This document shows, one piece after another, positions 18,220-27,900 of a DNA stretch of 64,000 nucleotides (positions are counted from its first letter, which is position 1; each line of letters begins with the position of its first letter). This DNA is from Cellulomonas chengniuliangii (GTDB lineage: Bacteria > Actinomycetota > Actinomycetes > Actinomycetales > Cellulomonadaceae). A program made the position numbers and the translations under genes. The notes under the pieces were generated by a model. It ran no database searches. It was not told the origin of the DNA and saw only the letters and a program-made list of their open reading frames with translations. The DNA lies in the NCBI RefSeq assembly GCF_024508335.1, contig NZ_CP101988.1:1178001-1242000 (forward strand), read 5' to 3'.

Positions 18220-20105
18220 TGTTCCTCCGGTGCCTCGTGCTCTCGTGCGAAGCCATCACGGTAGCCCGCATGCGAGGCCAGCAAATCCCCGTGGCTGCCG
18301 CGACCGGTCACGCGACCGCCCTCGACCACCAGGATCTCGTCTGCGGCGTCTAGCGGCGACAGGCGGTGCGTGACCACCACCACACCCCGGCGCGTGTCGT
18401 CGGAGCCCTGCGAGAGCAGGTCGCGCACCAGCCGGTCGGCGGTCTCGGCGTCGAGGTGCTCGGCTGGCTCGTCGACCAGGAGCAGCGGCGCGTGGGAGAG
18501 CAGGGCCCGCGCCAGCAGCAGGCGCCGGCGCTCGCCACCGGAGACGCTCTGCGCGTCCGGGCCGAGCTCGGTGGACACGCCGTCGGGCAGGGCCGCCAGC
18601 CACTGGCCGAGGCCCGCCCGCTCGAGCGCCGCCACGGCCTCCTCGGGCGTCACGTCGCCTCGGGACACGCGCAGGTTCTCCAGGACGGAGGTCTCGAAGA
18701 CGTGCGCGTCCTCGGAGGTGAGCACCACGCTGCGCGCGATCTCGTCGTGGGGGAGCCCGTCGAGGGGGAGGCCGCCGAGCTCGAGGCTGCCTCCCTGGCG
18801 GGGGATCAGGCCGGCGAGTGTCAGCAGCAGCGTGGTCTTCCCAGCGCCGCTGGGGCCGACCACCGCGATCGACCGACCGGGCCGCACGTCGAGGTCCAGC
18901 GCGTCGACGACCGGGGCCCGGCCGGGCCACCCGCACGCCAGGCCACGGGCGACCAGGTCCGTGGGCGGCGGGTCCTGCGGGGCGGAGGAGGCGGCGGGGG
19001 AGAGGTCTGGCTCCTCCGACAGCTCGACCGGGACGCCGCCGTCGGGCGCCGCGGAGTCGAGCAGCGACATGATGCGCCGGGCGGCGGCGCGCGAGCGCTG
19101 CAGCTGGATCGCCGCGGTGGGCAGCACGTTGACGGCCTCGAACGAGGCGAGCGGGGTCAGCACGATGACGGCGAGCTCCACCGGGGCCAACGCCCCCGAC
19201 TGCACGGCCGGCACGCCGAACAGCAGCGCGGCCAGCGTCGCGAGGCCTGTCGCGAGCGACCCGAGCAGCGCGCCCAGGGCAGCCGGGCGGGCTCCGGCGT
19301 CGGCGGCCGAGGCGAGCTCGCGGTCGGCCTCGCGCAGCGCGGAGAGCTCCTGGGGCGCGCGGCCCTGCACGGTCAGCGGCCCGGCGTCGTCCAGCAGGCC
19401 GAGGGCCACGGTGGACAGGGCGGCCCGGGCGTGCACGGCGCGCTGCTCGGTGGTGCGGGCGGCGCGGGCGGCGAGCCAGGGCGCCACCACGCCCGCCAGC
19501 AGCAGGCAGGCCGCGAGGCTCAGGCCCGCGGCGGGCAGGAACAGGGACATCGCGACGACGGTGCCCACGCCGAGCACCGCGGCGACCGCGATGGGCAGCA
19601 GCCCTCGCACGACGGCGTCGCCCACCGCGTCGACGTCTGCCCCCACGCGCGTCAGCAGGTCGCCGCGGCGCAGGCGCAGCGTCGCCTCGGGCCTGCCCAC
19701 CGCGAGGCGGCGGTACAGCGCGGTGCGGAGGTTCGCCATGCCGCGGAGCGCAACGTCATGGGAGGTCAGTCGCTCGACGTAGCGGAAGACCCCGCGGCCG
19801 ATGCCGAAGGCCCGCACCCCCACGGTCGCCACCGAGAGGGCCAGCACCGGGGGCATCTGCGACGCGCGGGCGATGAGCCAGGCGGACACCGCGGCCAGGG
19901 CCACGGCGCAGCCCAGGCCGAGGACGCCGAGCAGGACGGCCAGCGCCACCCGTGCCGGGCGCACTCCCAGCAGCGCCACCGCGCGCCACAGCGGGTCGTC
20001 GCTCCGGGCCCACCGGCTCTGCCGGCGGTCCGTGGCGGCGGCGCGAGAGGCGGGAAGCGTGGAGGGCGTGGGGGGGACGGTCGGGGCGGTGGTCGCGGCG
20101 GTCAT
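18216..20105 (-). CDS. cydC: CydC, thiol/heme ABC exporter subunit
   Basis: Fused permease-ATPase of 629 aa. With CydD it forms the exporter (cysteine/glutathione or heme-related) required to assemble cytochrome bd. An N-terminal ABC transmembrane domain (about 45-330) has FGIGRGVFRYVERLTSHD, a CydC hallmark. The C-terminal ATPase has Walker A GPSGAGKTT, signature SVSGGERRRL and Walker B LLLVDEPAEHLD. A low-complexity Pro/Ser/Asp linker joins the parts. It overlaps cydD by 4 nt upstream and the sensor kinase by 4 nt downstream. Confidence 0.93.
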   Translation of the reverse strand: MTAATTAPTVPPTPSTLPASRAAATDRRQSRWARSDDPLWRAVALLGVRPARVALAVLLGVLGLGCAVALAAVSAWLIARASQMPPVLALSVATVGVRAFGIGRGVFRYVERLTSHDVALRGMANLRTALYRRLAVGRPEATLRLRRGDLLTRVGADVDAVGDAVVRGLLPIAVAAVLGVGTVVAMSLFLPAAGLSLAACLLLAGVVAPWLAARAARTTEQRAVHARAALSTVALGLLDDAGPLTVQGRAPQELSALREADRELASAADAGARPAALGALLGSLATGLATLAALLFGVPAVQSGALAPVELAVIVLTPLASFEAVNVLPTAAIQLQRSRAAARRIMSLLDSAAPDGGVPVELSEEPDLSPAASSAPQDPPPTDLVARGLACGWPGRAPVVDALDLDVRPGRSIAVVGPSGAGKTTLLLTLAGLIPRQGGSLELGGLPLDGLPHDEIARSVVLTSEDAHVFETSVLENLRVSRGDVTPEEAVAALERAGLGQWLAALPDGVSTELGPDAQSVSGGERRRLLLARALLSHAPLLLVDEPAEHLDAETADRLVRDLLSQGSDDTRRGVVVVTHRLSPLDAADEILVVEGGRVTGRGSHGDLLASHAGYRDGFAREHEAPEEQ

Positions 20106-21835
20106 GCGGCCACCTCCTCACCGGCGCGCACGGCATCGTCGACGTCAGCGGGCCGGACCTCGACGACCTGGTCGGCCAGGGTCGTCAGCGACGCGCGGTG
20201 CGCGACCAGCAGGACGGTCCGACCGTCGCGTCGCAGCGCCTCGACGGTCCGGAGCACGACGTCCTCCGAGGCGGCGTCCAGGTGGGCGGTGGGCTCGTCG
20301 AGCACCACCAGGGGGGCGTCGGAGAGCAGCGCGCGGGTCAGCGCGACCCGCTGGCGCTGCCCCACGGACAGCCCGCTCCCGCCGCGGCCCAGGGGCGTGT
20401 CCCAGCCCTCCGGCAGCGCGGCCACCACCGCGTCGAGCCCGGTGAGGGCCGCAGCCCGGTCCCGGGCGCTCGTGCGGGCGTCGCTCGCCCGGCTGTCGCC
20501 CGCGCCCGTGTGGGGCAGCGCGCCGCCCCACACGACCTCGTCGACCGTGCCCGGCTCGAGCACCGGCCGTTGCGGCAGCCACGACACTTGGCTCCAGTAG
20601 GTGGCGAGATCGACGTCGGCCAGTGGGAGCGCGTCACCGACGGCGGGGATCACCTCGACGGCGCCCGTGTCCGGACGGAGCAGGCCGAGCAGCACCGACA
20701 CCGCCGTGGTCTTGCCGCCCCCGCTGGCGCCGGTGAGGGCCAGCACCTGCCCGGGGCGCAGCTCGACGTCGAGCCCCGCTGGGGCCAGGACGTCGCGTCC
20801 AGGGGCGCGCACGCTCACGTCCCGCAGCCTGATGGCTGCCGTCCGCAGGTCGGGGCACGGCTGGGAGCCCTGCTCGGGCAGCGGGGTCTCCAGGACCTCG
20901 AAGACCTGCTCCGCGGCGGCGACCCCGTCGGTCGACGCGTGGAAGTGGGCGCCCACCTGACGCAGCGGCAGGTACACCTCGGGGGCCAGGACGAGCACCG
21001 TCAGGCCGGTGACCAGGTCCATCTGGCCGTAGACCAGCCGCATGCCGATCGCGACGGCCACCAGCGCGACGGCGAGCGTGGTGAGCAGCTCGAGGACCAT
21101 CCCGGACAGGAACGCGATCCGCAGCGTGCCCATCGTGGCCCGGCGGTGCGCCCGGCCCAGGTCGGCGACCCGCCCCGCGGCCCCGCGCTCCCGGCCGAAG
21201 CCGCGCAGGGTGGGCAGCCCGGCGAGCAGGTCGAGCACCTGGGAGCCGAGCCGCTGCATGACCCGCAGCCCGCGCTCCGACCGGCCTTGCGTGAGCCGGC
21301 CGACCAGCACCATGAACAGCGGGACCAGCGGGATGGTGCCCACCACGATGGCCGCGGAGATCCAGTCCAGGCCCAGCACCACGAGCACTGTCGCCGGCGT
21401 CACTGTCGCCGCCAGCACCAGCTGGGGGAGGTACTTGACGAAGTAGGGCTCGAGGTTCTCCAGCCCTCGCGTCACGAGCGTGACCACCCGAGGGCCGGCG
21501 CCGCCCGCGAGCCAGCGCGGGCCGAGGGCCGTGGCCCGCTCGACGACCTGCGCGCGGAGCTCGCCGATCGCACGGGTCGCGGCCCGGTGCGCGTACCGCT
21601 CCTGGGCGCCCGCGACGAGGGCGCGCGCCGCCACCACCGCGACGAGCCAGCCGATCAGCGGAGCCAGCTCGGCCAGGTCGGCGCCGTCCTGGACGGCGGA
21701 GCCCAGCGCCTGGCCGAGCAGCAACGCCTGGGCGATGACCAGGCCTGCGACGGCCAGGCCCAGCACCACCGTGAGGCCGACGTACCGCCGTGCCGCGCGC
21801 GCGTGGCGCAGCAGCCGGGGGTCGAGTGGCTTCAC
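20102..21835 (-). CDS. cydD: CydD, thiol/heme ABC exporter subunit
   Basis: 577-aa half-transporter partner of CydC. ABC transmembrane domain (about 15-315) includes the CydD motif YFVKYLPQL and LLAGLPTLRGFGRE; the nucleotide domain has Walker A GASGGGKTT, LSVGQRQRVALTRALL (signature variant LSVGQ) and LVVLDEPTAHLD. An insertion rich in Ser/Asp/Arg near residue 460 is unusual but in a surface position. GTG start, 13 nt after cydB. Confidence 0.93.
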   Translation of the reverse strand: MKPLDPRLLRHARAARRYVGLTVVLGLAVAGLVIAQALLLGQALGSAVQDGADLAELAPLIGWLVAVVAARALVAGAQERYAHRAATRAIGELRAQVVERATALGPRWLAGGAGPRVVTLVTRGLENLEPYFVKYLPQLVLAATVTPATVLVVLGLDWISAAIVVGTIPLVPLFMVLVGRLTQGRSERGLRVMQRLGSQVLDLLAGLPTLRGFGRERGAAGRVADLGRAHRRATMGTLRIAFLSGMVLELLTTLAVALVAVAIGMRLVYGQMDLVTGLTVLVLAPEVYLPLRQVGAHFHASTDGVAAAEQVFEVLETPLPEQGSQPCPDLRTAAIRLRDVSVRAPGRDVLAPAGLDVELRPGQVLALTGASGGGKTTAVSVLLGLLRPDTGAVEVIPAVGDALPLADVDLATYWSQVSWLPQRPVLEPGTVDEVVWGGALPHTGAGDSRASDARTSARDRAAALTGLDAVVAALPEGWDTPLGRGGSGLSVGQRQRVALTRALLSDAPLVVLDEPTAHLDAASEDVVLRTVEALRRDGRTVLLVAHRASLTTLADQVVEVRPADVDDAVRAGEEVAA

Positions 21836-21848
21836 AGCCCGACGCGCC

Positions 21849-22973
21849 TCACGACGACGAGCCGCCCGATCGCGAGCCCGAGGCCACGGGGCCGTCGTCC
21901 GTGGCCGCTCCGTGGTGCGAGCCGCTGCCGTTGTCCGAGCCCCAGGCGGCGGCCTTCACACGGGCGAAGGTCAGGCCGATCGAGTCGGGGATCTGCTCCG
22001 ACGAGATGCGCTTGCGGAACACCCAGTACGTCCAGCCCTGGTAGAGCAGGACGACGGGCACCAGGCACACCGCGACCCACGTCATCACCGTGAGCGTGTA
22101 CGACGACGACGAGGCGTTGTCGATGGTCAGCGAGTTGGCGGGGTTGAAGGCGGGCATCACGTCGGGGTACATCGAGCCGAAGATCAGCACCACCGCGGCG
22201 ACCAGCGTCACGGCCGAGGCGATGAACGCCCAGCCCTCACGGCGGGCGCGGGTGGCCAGGACGAGCGCCACCAGGGCGACCGCGGCCACGGCGACGGCGG
22301 CCCACGTCCACGCCACGGAGTACGCGACCTGCGCCCAGATCGCCCAGGCGGCGGCGACGACGAGCGTGACCACGGACAGCCGGGAGGCGAGCGCGCCGGC
22401 GCGCCGGCGCACCTCGCCGTCGGACTTCAGGGCCAGGAACACGGCGCCGTGCGTGGCGAAGAGCAGCGCGGTGGTGACGCCGCCCACGAGGGCGAACGGG
22501 TTGAGGAGTGCGAAGAACCCGCCGACGTACTGGTGGCTCGCGTCGAGCTCGACGCCGCGCACCAGGTTCGCGAACGCGACGCCCCACAGGATCGCGGGGA
22601 CCCAGGACCCGATGGTCAGGGCCCAGTCCGCGCGGTTGCGCCAGGCGTCGTCGTCGATCTTGCCGCGCCACTCGAAGGCGACGACCCGGACGATCAGGGC
22701 CAGCAGGATCAGCAGCAGCGGCAGGTAGAAGCCGGAGAACATCGTGGCGTACCACTCGGGGAAGGCGGCGAACGTCGCGCCGCCCGCCGTCAGCAGCCAC
22801 ACCTCGTTGCCGTCCCACACCGGGCCGATGGTGTTGATCATGACGCGACGCTCCTTGTCGTCGCGCCCGAGCAGCTTGAGCAGCATGCCCACCCCGAAGT
22901 CGAACCCCTCGAGGACGAGGTAGCCGGCCCAGAGCAGGGCGATCAGCAGGAACCAGACTGTCGTGAGCTCCAT
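21849..22973 (-). CDS. cydB: Cytochrome bd quinol oxidase subunit II
   Basis: 374-aa integral membrane subunit of the bd-type terminal oxidase. The N-terminus LTTVWFLLIALLWAGYLVLEGFD begins the first membrane helix; GMLLKLLGRDDKERRVMINTIGPVWDGNEVWLL is the best conserved CydB block. About eight to nine hydrophobic helices follow, and the C-terminus is a Ser/Gly-rich cytosolic tail. It stabilises the heme-bearing CydA. Follows cydA by 10 nt. Confidence 0.96.
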   Translation of the reverse strand: MELTTVWFLLIALLWAGYLVLEGFDFGVGMLLKLLGRDDKERRVMINTIGPVWDGNEVWLLTAGGATFAAFPEWYATMFSGFYLPLLLILLALIVRVVAFEWRGKIDDDAWRNRADWALTIGSWVPAILWGVAFANLVRGVELDASHQYVGGFFALLNPFALVGGVTTALLFATHGAVFLALKSDGEVRRRAGALASRLSVVTLVVAAAWAIWAQVAYSVAWTWAAVAVAAVALVALVLATRARREGWAFIASAVTLVAAVVLIFGSMYPDVMPAFNPANSLTIDNASSSSYTLTVMTWVAVCLVPVVLLYQGWTYWVFRKRISSEQIPDSIGLTFARVKAAAWGSDNGSGSHHGAATDDGPVASGSRSGGSSS

Positions 22974-22983
22974 GACTCCTGCC

Positions 22984-24471
22984 TCAGTACGCGAACGACA
23001 GCGGCTTGTCGGCCGCGTCGCCGCTGTGGTCGTCGGGTCGGTGGTTGTCAGGGCTGTCGGGGCTCGGGTCGTGCTCGGTGTCGGCCACGCCCTCGACCGC
23101 GAAGCGGTGCATGAGCTTGTACCAGATGACCGCGAGGACCCCGTAGAGCGCCGTGAAGGCGACCATCGAGATGATCACGGAGGTCGGGCTCACCACCTCG
23201 GAGACACCGCGCGCGGTGAGCAGCCACACCCCGTCCACGCCGGTCGGGTTGGGGGCCACCACCCAGGGCTGACGGCCCATCTCGGTGAAGATCCAGCCGA
23301 ACGAGCTCGCCAGGAACGGCATGGGGATCGCGGCGATCGCGAGTCGCGAGAACCAGACGTTGTCGGTGACGCGGCCCTTGCGGGTCAGCCACAGCGACGC
23401 GGCGGCGAGCGCGGCCGATCCGACCGCCAGGCCGATCATCAGGCGGAAGCTCCAGTAGGTGATGGCCAGGTCGGGCGTGTAGTCGACGCCCTCGCCGTAC
23501 AGCTCCTCGTACCGCTCCTGCAGCTGGTTGACGCCCTCGAGGTGCGCGGTGAAGTCGTTCGAGGCGAGGAACGAGGTGACGCCGGGCAGCTCGATCAGGT
23601 GGGTGACCCCGTCGCAGTCGGCGTTGATGTCGCCGATCGCCAGGATCGAGAAGGCGGCGCCGTCGGTGCTCTCGCACAGGGCCTCGGCCGCGGCCATCTT
23701 CATCGGCTGCTGCTCGAACATGAGCTTCGCCTGGATGTCGCCGGACAGGCCCAGCCCCACGCCGGAGATGAGCATCGTCACCATGCCGAGCACGACCGCG
23801 GGTCGGTAGACCTCCCGCGCCTTCTCGGCCTGCCCGTTGCGGACCAGGCGGACCATCCACCAGGCGGCGATGCCGGCGACGAAGGTGCCGGCGGTGAGCC
23901 ACGCGGCGGTGATGGTGTGCGGGAACGCTGCGAGCAGGGTGCTGTTGGTGAGCACCGCCCACACGTCGACCATCTCCGCACGGCCCGTCTCGAGGTTGAA
24001 CACGGTGCCGACGGGGTGCTGCATCCACGAGTTCGCGGCCAGGATGAAGTAGGCCGACAAGTTGGTGGCGATGGCCACGGCCCAGATGCACGCGAGGTGG
24101 ATCTTCTTGGGCAGCTTGTCCCAGCCGAAGATCCACAGCCCCAGGAACGTCGACTCGACGAAGAAGGCGGCCAGGGCCTCCATCGCCAGCGGGGCGCCGA
24201 AGACGTCGCCGACGAAGCGCGAGTACTCGCTCCAGTTCATGCCGAACTGGAACTCCTGGACGATGCCGGTGGCGACGCCGATCGCGAAGTTGATCAGCAG
24301 CAGCTTCCCGAAGAACTTGGTGAGGCGCAGCCAGCGCTCGTTGCCAGTGCGGACCCAGAAGGTCTGCATCAGGGCCACGAGAGGGGCGAGGCCGATCGTC
24401 AACGGGACGAAGATGAAGTGGTAGACGGTGGTGATGCCGAACTGCCACCTGGCCAGGTCGAGGGCTTCCAC
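22984..24471 (-). CDS. cydA: Cytochrome bd quinol oxidase subunit I
   Basis: Heme-bearing subunit of the high-affinity oxygen reductase. 495 aa. Heme ligands can be seen: His in VYHFIFVPLTIGLAP (b595 side), His in AFPHTITAAW and Met in EMGRQPW (heme b558). FFVESTFLGLWIFGWDKL carries the conserved glutamates of the proton path. The Q-loop region contains QPMKMAAAEAL and is of the short type. GTG start with GGAG 8 nt upstream. First gene of the cydABDC-kinase operon; a DevR-like palindrome lies about 90 nt upstream, fitting induction by hypoxia. Confidence 0.96.
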   Translation of the reverse strand: MEALDLARWQFGITTVYHFIFVPLTIGLAPLVALMQTFWVRTGNERWLRLTKFFGKLLLINFAIGVATGIVQEFQFGMNWSEYSRFVGDVFGAPLAMEALAAFFVESTFLGLWIFGWDKLPKKIHLACIWAVAIATNLSAYFILAANSWMQHPVGTVFNLETGRAEMVDVWAVLTNSTLLAAFPHTITAAWLTAGTFVAGIAAWWMVRLVRNGQAEKAREVYRPAVVLGMVTMLISGVGLGLSGDIQAKLMFEQQPMKMAAAEALCESTDGAAFSILAIGDINADCDGVTHLIELPGVTSFLASNDFTAHLEGVNQLQERYEELYGEGVDYTPDLAITYWSFRLMIGLAVGSAALAAASLWLTRKGRVTDNVWFSRLAIAAIPMPFLASSFGWIFTEMGRQPWVVAPNPTGVDGVWLLTARGVSEVVSPTSVIISMVAFTALYGVLAVIWYKLMHRFAVEGVADTEHDPSPDSPDNHRPDDHSGDAADKPLSFAY

Positions 24472-24922
24472 GGGATGACTCCGTCACGTGCTTGGCTACG
24501 GGGGTTCGGGCCGACGCTCCCTGTCCGAACGGTAGGTGGGCGTGGGCGGGGCACCCGGGACCTAGGTCCCGGGCCATTGCGCGCACACCGCGAGCCCGGT
24601 TCCATGGTGCACCCGCCGTGTCGCCTCCCCGTCTCAAGGCTCCTGTGCGATACTGACAGCGGATTCCAGGGCGACCACACCGTTCTGATTCCGTGACCGT
24701 GCTCGCAGTACCTAGCGTGTCGAGCTCGCCAGGCGCCGCCGGATGTGACCGATCCCCACCGTGGGGCTCTCGAACGACATGCTGGCTGGCGATGGCGCTG
24801 ACCGCGGTGCAGCAGCCGCCACCGACGACTTCCGTCGCAGCGCACAGCGCGAGCGACGACCGACCGCCCCTGGGGCGCCGAGGAGTGTGGCCGGCTCCGA
24901 GGGGCATGCAGGAGCACCACGC
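24472..24922. other. Divergent cydA-rne intergenic region
   Basis: About 450 nt between the divergent cydA and RNase E genes. It contains the DevR-like palindrome (24554-24573) on the cydA side. The rne side may be a long 5' leader, with weak -10-like hexamers (GATACT near 24648, TACCTA near 24709) but no convincing -35. In-frame codons upstream of the chosen rne start exist but look unconserved. Confidence 0.5.
24554..24573. promoter_or_regulatory. DevR/DosR-type operator upstream of cydA
   Basis: Perfect 20-bp palindrome CCCGGGACCTAGGTCCCGGG centred about 92 nt upstream of the cydA start. The core GGGAC-N4-GTCCC matches the mycobacterial DosR box consensus TTSGGGACTWWRGTCCCSAA at its conserved positions. 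The matching kinase and regulator are encoded at the far end of the same module. Function inferred. Confidence 0.7.
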
Positions 24923-27900
24923 GTGACGTTCGACATCACCCCCGCGAACAGCGACAGCACCACGAAGGTCGATGCCGGGGGCTCTGCTCCCGACACCGCG
25001 CCCAGCAAGCCCGCACGACGCCGTGCGACCCGCAAGACGGCGCCGCCGTCCGACGGGCCCACGCTCGAGAGCGCGACGTTCGGGGCGGCTGTGACCAGCG
25101 CGTCGACCGCCGCGACCGCGTCCTCCACGGCGGACGCGCCGGCCAACGCGCCGACGGCCGCCGCCGAGGCCTCCGTCGAGCCGCAGCCCGCCAAGGCCCC
25201 CCGCAGCCGTTCGCGTCGGGTCACCAAGCCCGCTGCGGCGGCCGCTCCCGCAGTCGAGGTGGCGGCCGGGCCCTCGGCGGTCGAGCCGGCGCAGCCCGCC
25301 CCCGCGGAGGCCCCGGCCGCGCGTGCCACCCGGTCCCGCCGGGCGGTCCGGCCCGCGGCGTCCGCTGCGGTCGTGCCCGCCACCGGCGCCACGGCCGGCG
25401 ACGTCGCGACGAGCAGCCCTGCCGCGGCCGCCCCTGCCGCCGAGGCCCCTGTCGCCGCAGAGCCCGCGCCGGCCCGCACGCGCAGCCGTCGCTCCACCCG
25501 CCCGGTGACCGCCCCGGCGGCGGACCTGGTCGCCGCGGACGCCCAGACCACAGCGGCTGAGGCGCCCGAGCAGGACGAGGCCGCGCCGGTCGAGAAGCCG
25601 AAGCGCACGCGTCGCGCCCGCAAGGCCCCGGAGCCTGTCGTCGAGGTCGAGGCCGAGGTCGCCGCCGACGAGGAAGAGGACGAGGACGTCGCTGAGAGCC
25701 CGGCCGCCGCGGGCGGGCTCGACGTCTTCGCCGAGCTCGCCGCCACCGGCAAGGCCCCGGCGGACGCGCGCACGGCCACCGGGTCGCGACGCGGCCGCTC
25801 CCGCGCGCCGCGGTCCGAGGCCGCTGGCGACGCTCCGCAGGAGACCGCGTCCGTCGAGCCCACTGAGCAGGCGCGTGCCGAGCAGCCCCGCGGCGCCACG
25901 TCGCGGATGGCCACCACCGCGTTGCTTTTCCAGGCCCCGGACCCGGACGCCCGCCCTCGCCGTCGCCGTGCCCAGGCGCCCGCCGGGCCCCCCGAGCTGG
26001 TCTCGGAGGCCGCGGTCGCGCAGAGCGTCGAGGAGGAGTCCACGGACGCCGCACCCATGGAGGCGCCCGCCGCTCCCGAGCGGCCCTCGCGCCGCCGCGG
26101 CCGTCGCGCGCCCCAGGCGGTCGAGCTGGAGGAGGACGAGCAGTCCGACGTCGTCGACCAGGCGCCCGCTGACGAGGACCTCTCCGACGTCGAGGCGGAC
26201 GGTTCGCAGGACGACGAGTCGCGCGACGACGAGCAGTCCGCGCAGCGCCGCCGCCGCCGCCGTGGCGGCCGTGGCCGTCGTGGCCGCAGCTCGGAGGAGC
26301 AGGCCGACGCCGCCGAGTCGCACGACGCCGACTCCGCCGACGACTCGCACGACGAGGACGCCGCGTCCGAGGCCGCCGAGGGCGAGGGCGAGGGCGAGGG
26401 CGAGCACGACGAGCAGGGCGGCTCGAGCCGTCGTCGCCGGCGTCGCCGCCGCAGCGGGCGGGGCGAGTCGGGGGAGCCGGAGCCGTCGGCGCCGACACGC
26501 TCGCGCGGCTCGCGCACGTCGAGCGACGAGGTCACGGCACTGCGCGGCTCGACCCGCCTCGAGGCCAAGCGCCAGCGCCGCCGCGAGGGCCGGGATGCCG
26601 GCCGCCGCCGCCAGATCATCACCGAGTCGGAGTTCCTGGCCCGCCGCGAGGCCGTCGAGCGCTCGATGGTCGTGCGGGAGGACGACGGCCGCACGCAGAT
26701 CGCCGTGCTGGAGGACGGGGTGCTCGTCGAGCACTACGTCTCCCGCCAGGCGCAGGTCTCGATGGCCGGGAACGTGTACCTCGGCCGGGTGCAGAACGTC
26801 CTGCCCAGCATGGAGGCGGCGTTCGTGGACGTCGGCAAGGGTCGCAACGCGGTGCTGTACGCCGGCGAGGTCAACTGGGACGCCGCGGGCCTCGAGGGCC
26901 AGCCGCGCCGCATCGAGCAGGCGCTCAAGTCCGGCGACTCGGTGCTCGTCCAGGTCACCAAGGACCCGATCGGGCACAAGGGCGCCCGCCTGACGTCGCA
27001 GATCACGCTCGCGGGCCGGTACCTGGTGTACGTGCCCGGCGGCGGGATGACCGGCATCAGCCGCAAGCTCCCCGACACCGAGCGCTCGCGCCTGAAGAAG
27101 ATCCTGCGCGAGATCGTCCCGGACTCCGCGGGCGTCATCGTGCGCACCGCGGCCGAGGGCGCCAGCGAGGACGAGCTCCGCGCCGACATCGCCCGGCTGC
27201 AGGGGCAGTGGGAGGCCATCGAGAAGAAGGCGAAGTCGGCGTCCGCGCCGGCGCTGCTGCAGGGTGAGCCCGACATGGCCATCCGCGTGGTCCGCGACAT
27301 CTTCAACGACGACTTCAGCTCGCTCGTGGTGCAGGGCGACGAGGCGTGGGCGACGATCTCCGGCTACATCGGCGACCTGGCCCCGGACCTGGCCGAGAAG
27401 GTCACCCGGTGGACGGGCAAGGGCGACGTGTTCGCGGCGCACCGTGTCGACGAGCAGCTCGCCAAGGGCATGGACCGCAAGGTCTGGCTGCCCTCGGGCG
27501 GCTCGCTGATCATCGAGCGCACCGAGGCCATGACCGTGGTCGACGTCAACACGGGCAAGTTCACGGGATCCGGCGGCACGCTCGAGGAGACCGTGACCCG
27601 CAACAACCTGGAGGCGGCCGAGGAGATCGTCCGCCAGCTCCGGCTGCGGGACATCGGCGGCATCATCGTCATCGACTTCATCGACATGGTGCTCGAGTCG
27701 AACCGGGACCTGGTGCTGCGTCGCCTGGTCGAGTGCCTGGGCCGGGACCGGACCAAGCACCAGGTGGCCGAGGTCACCTCGCTCGGCCTGGTGCAGATGA
27801 CCCGCAAGCGCGTGGGCCAGGGCCTGGTCGAGGCGTTCAGCGAGACGTGCGAGCACTGCCACGGCCGCGGGTTCATCGTGCACACGGACCCGATCGAGCG

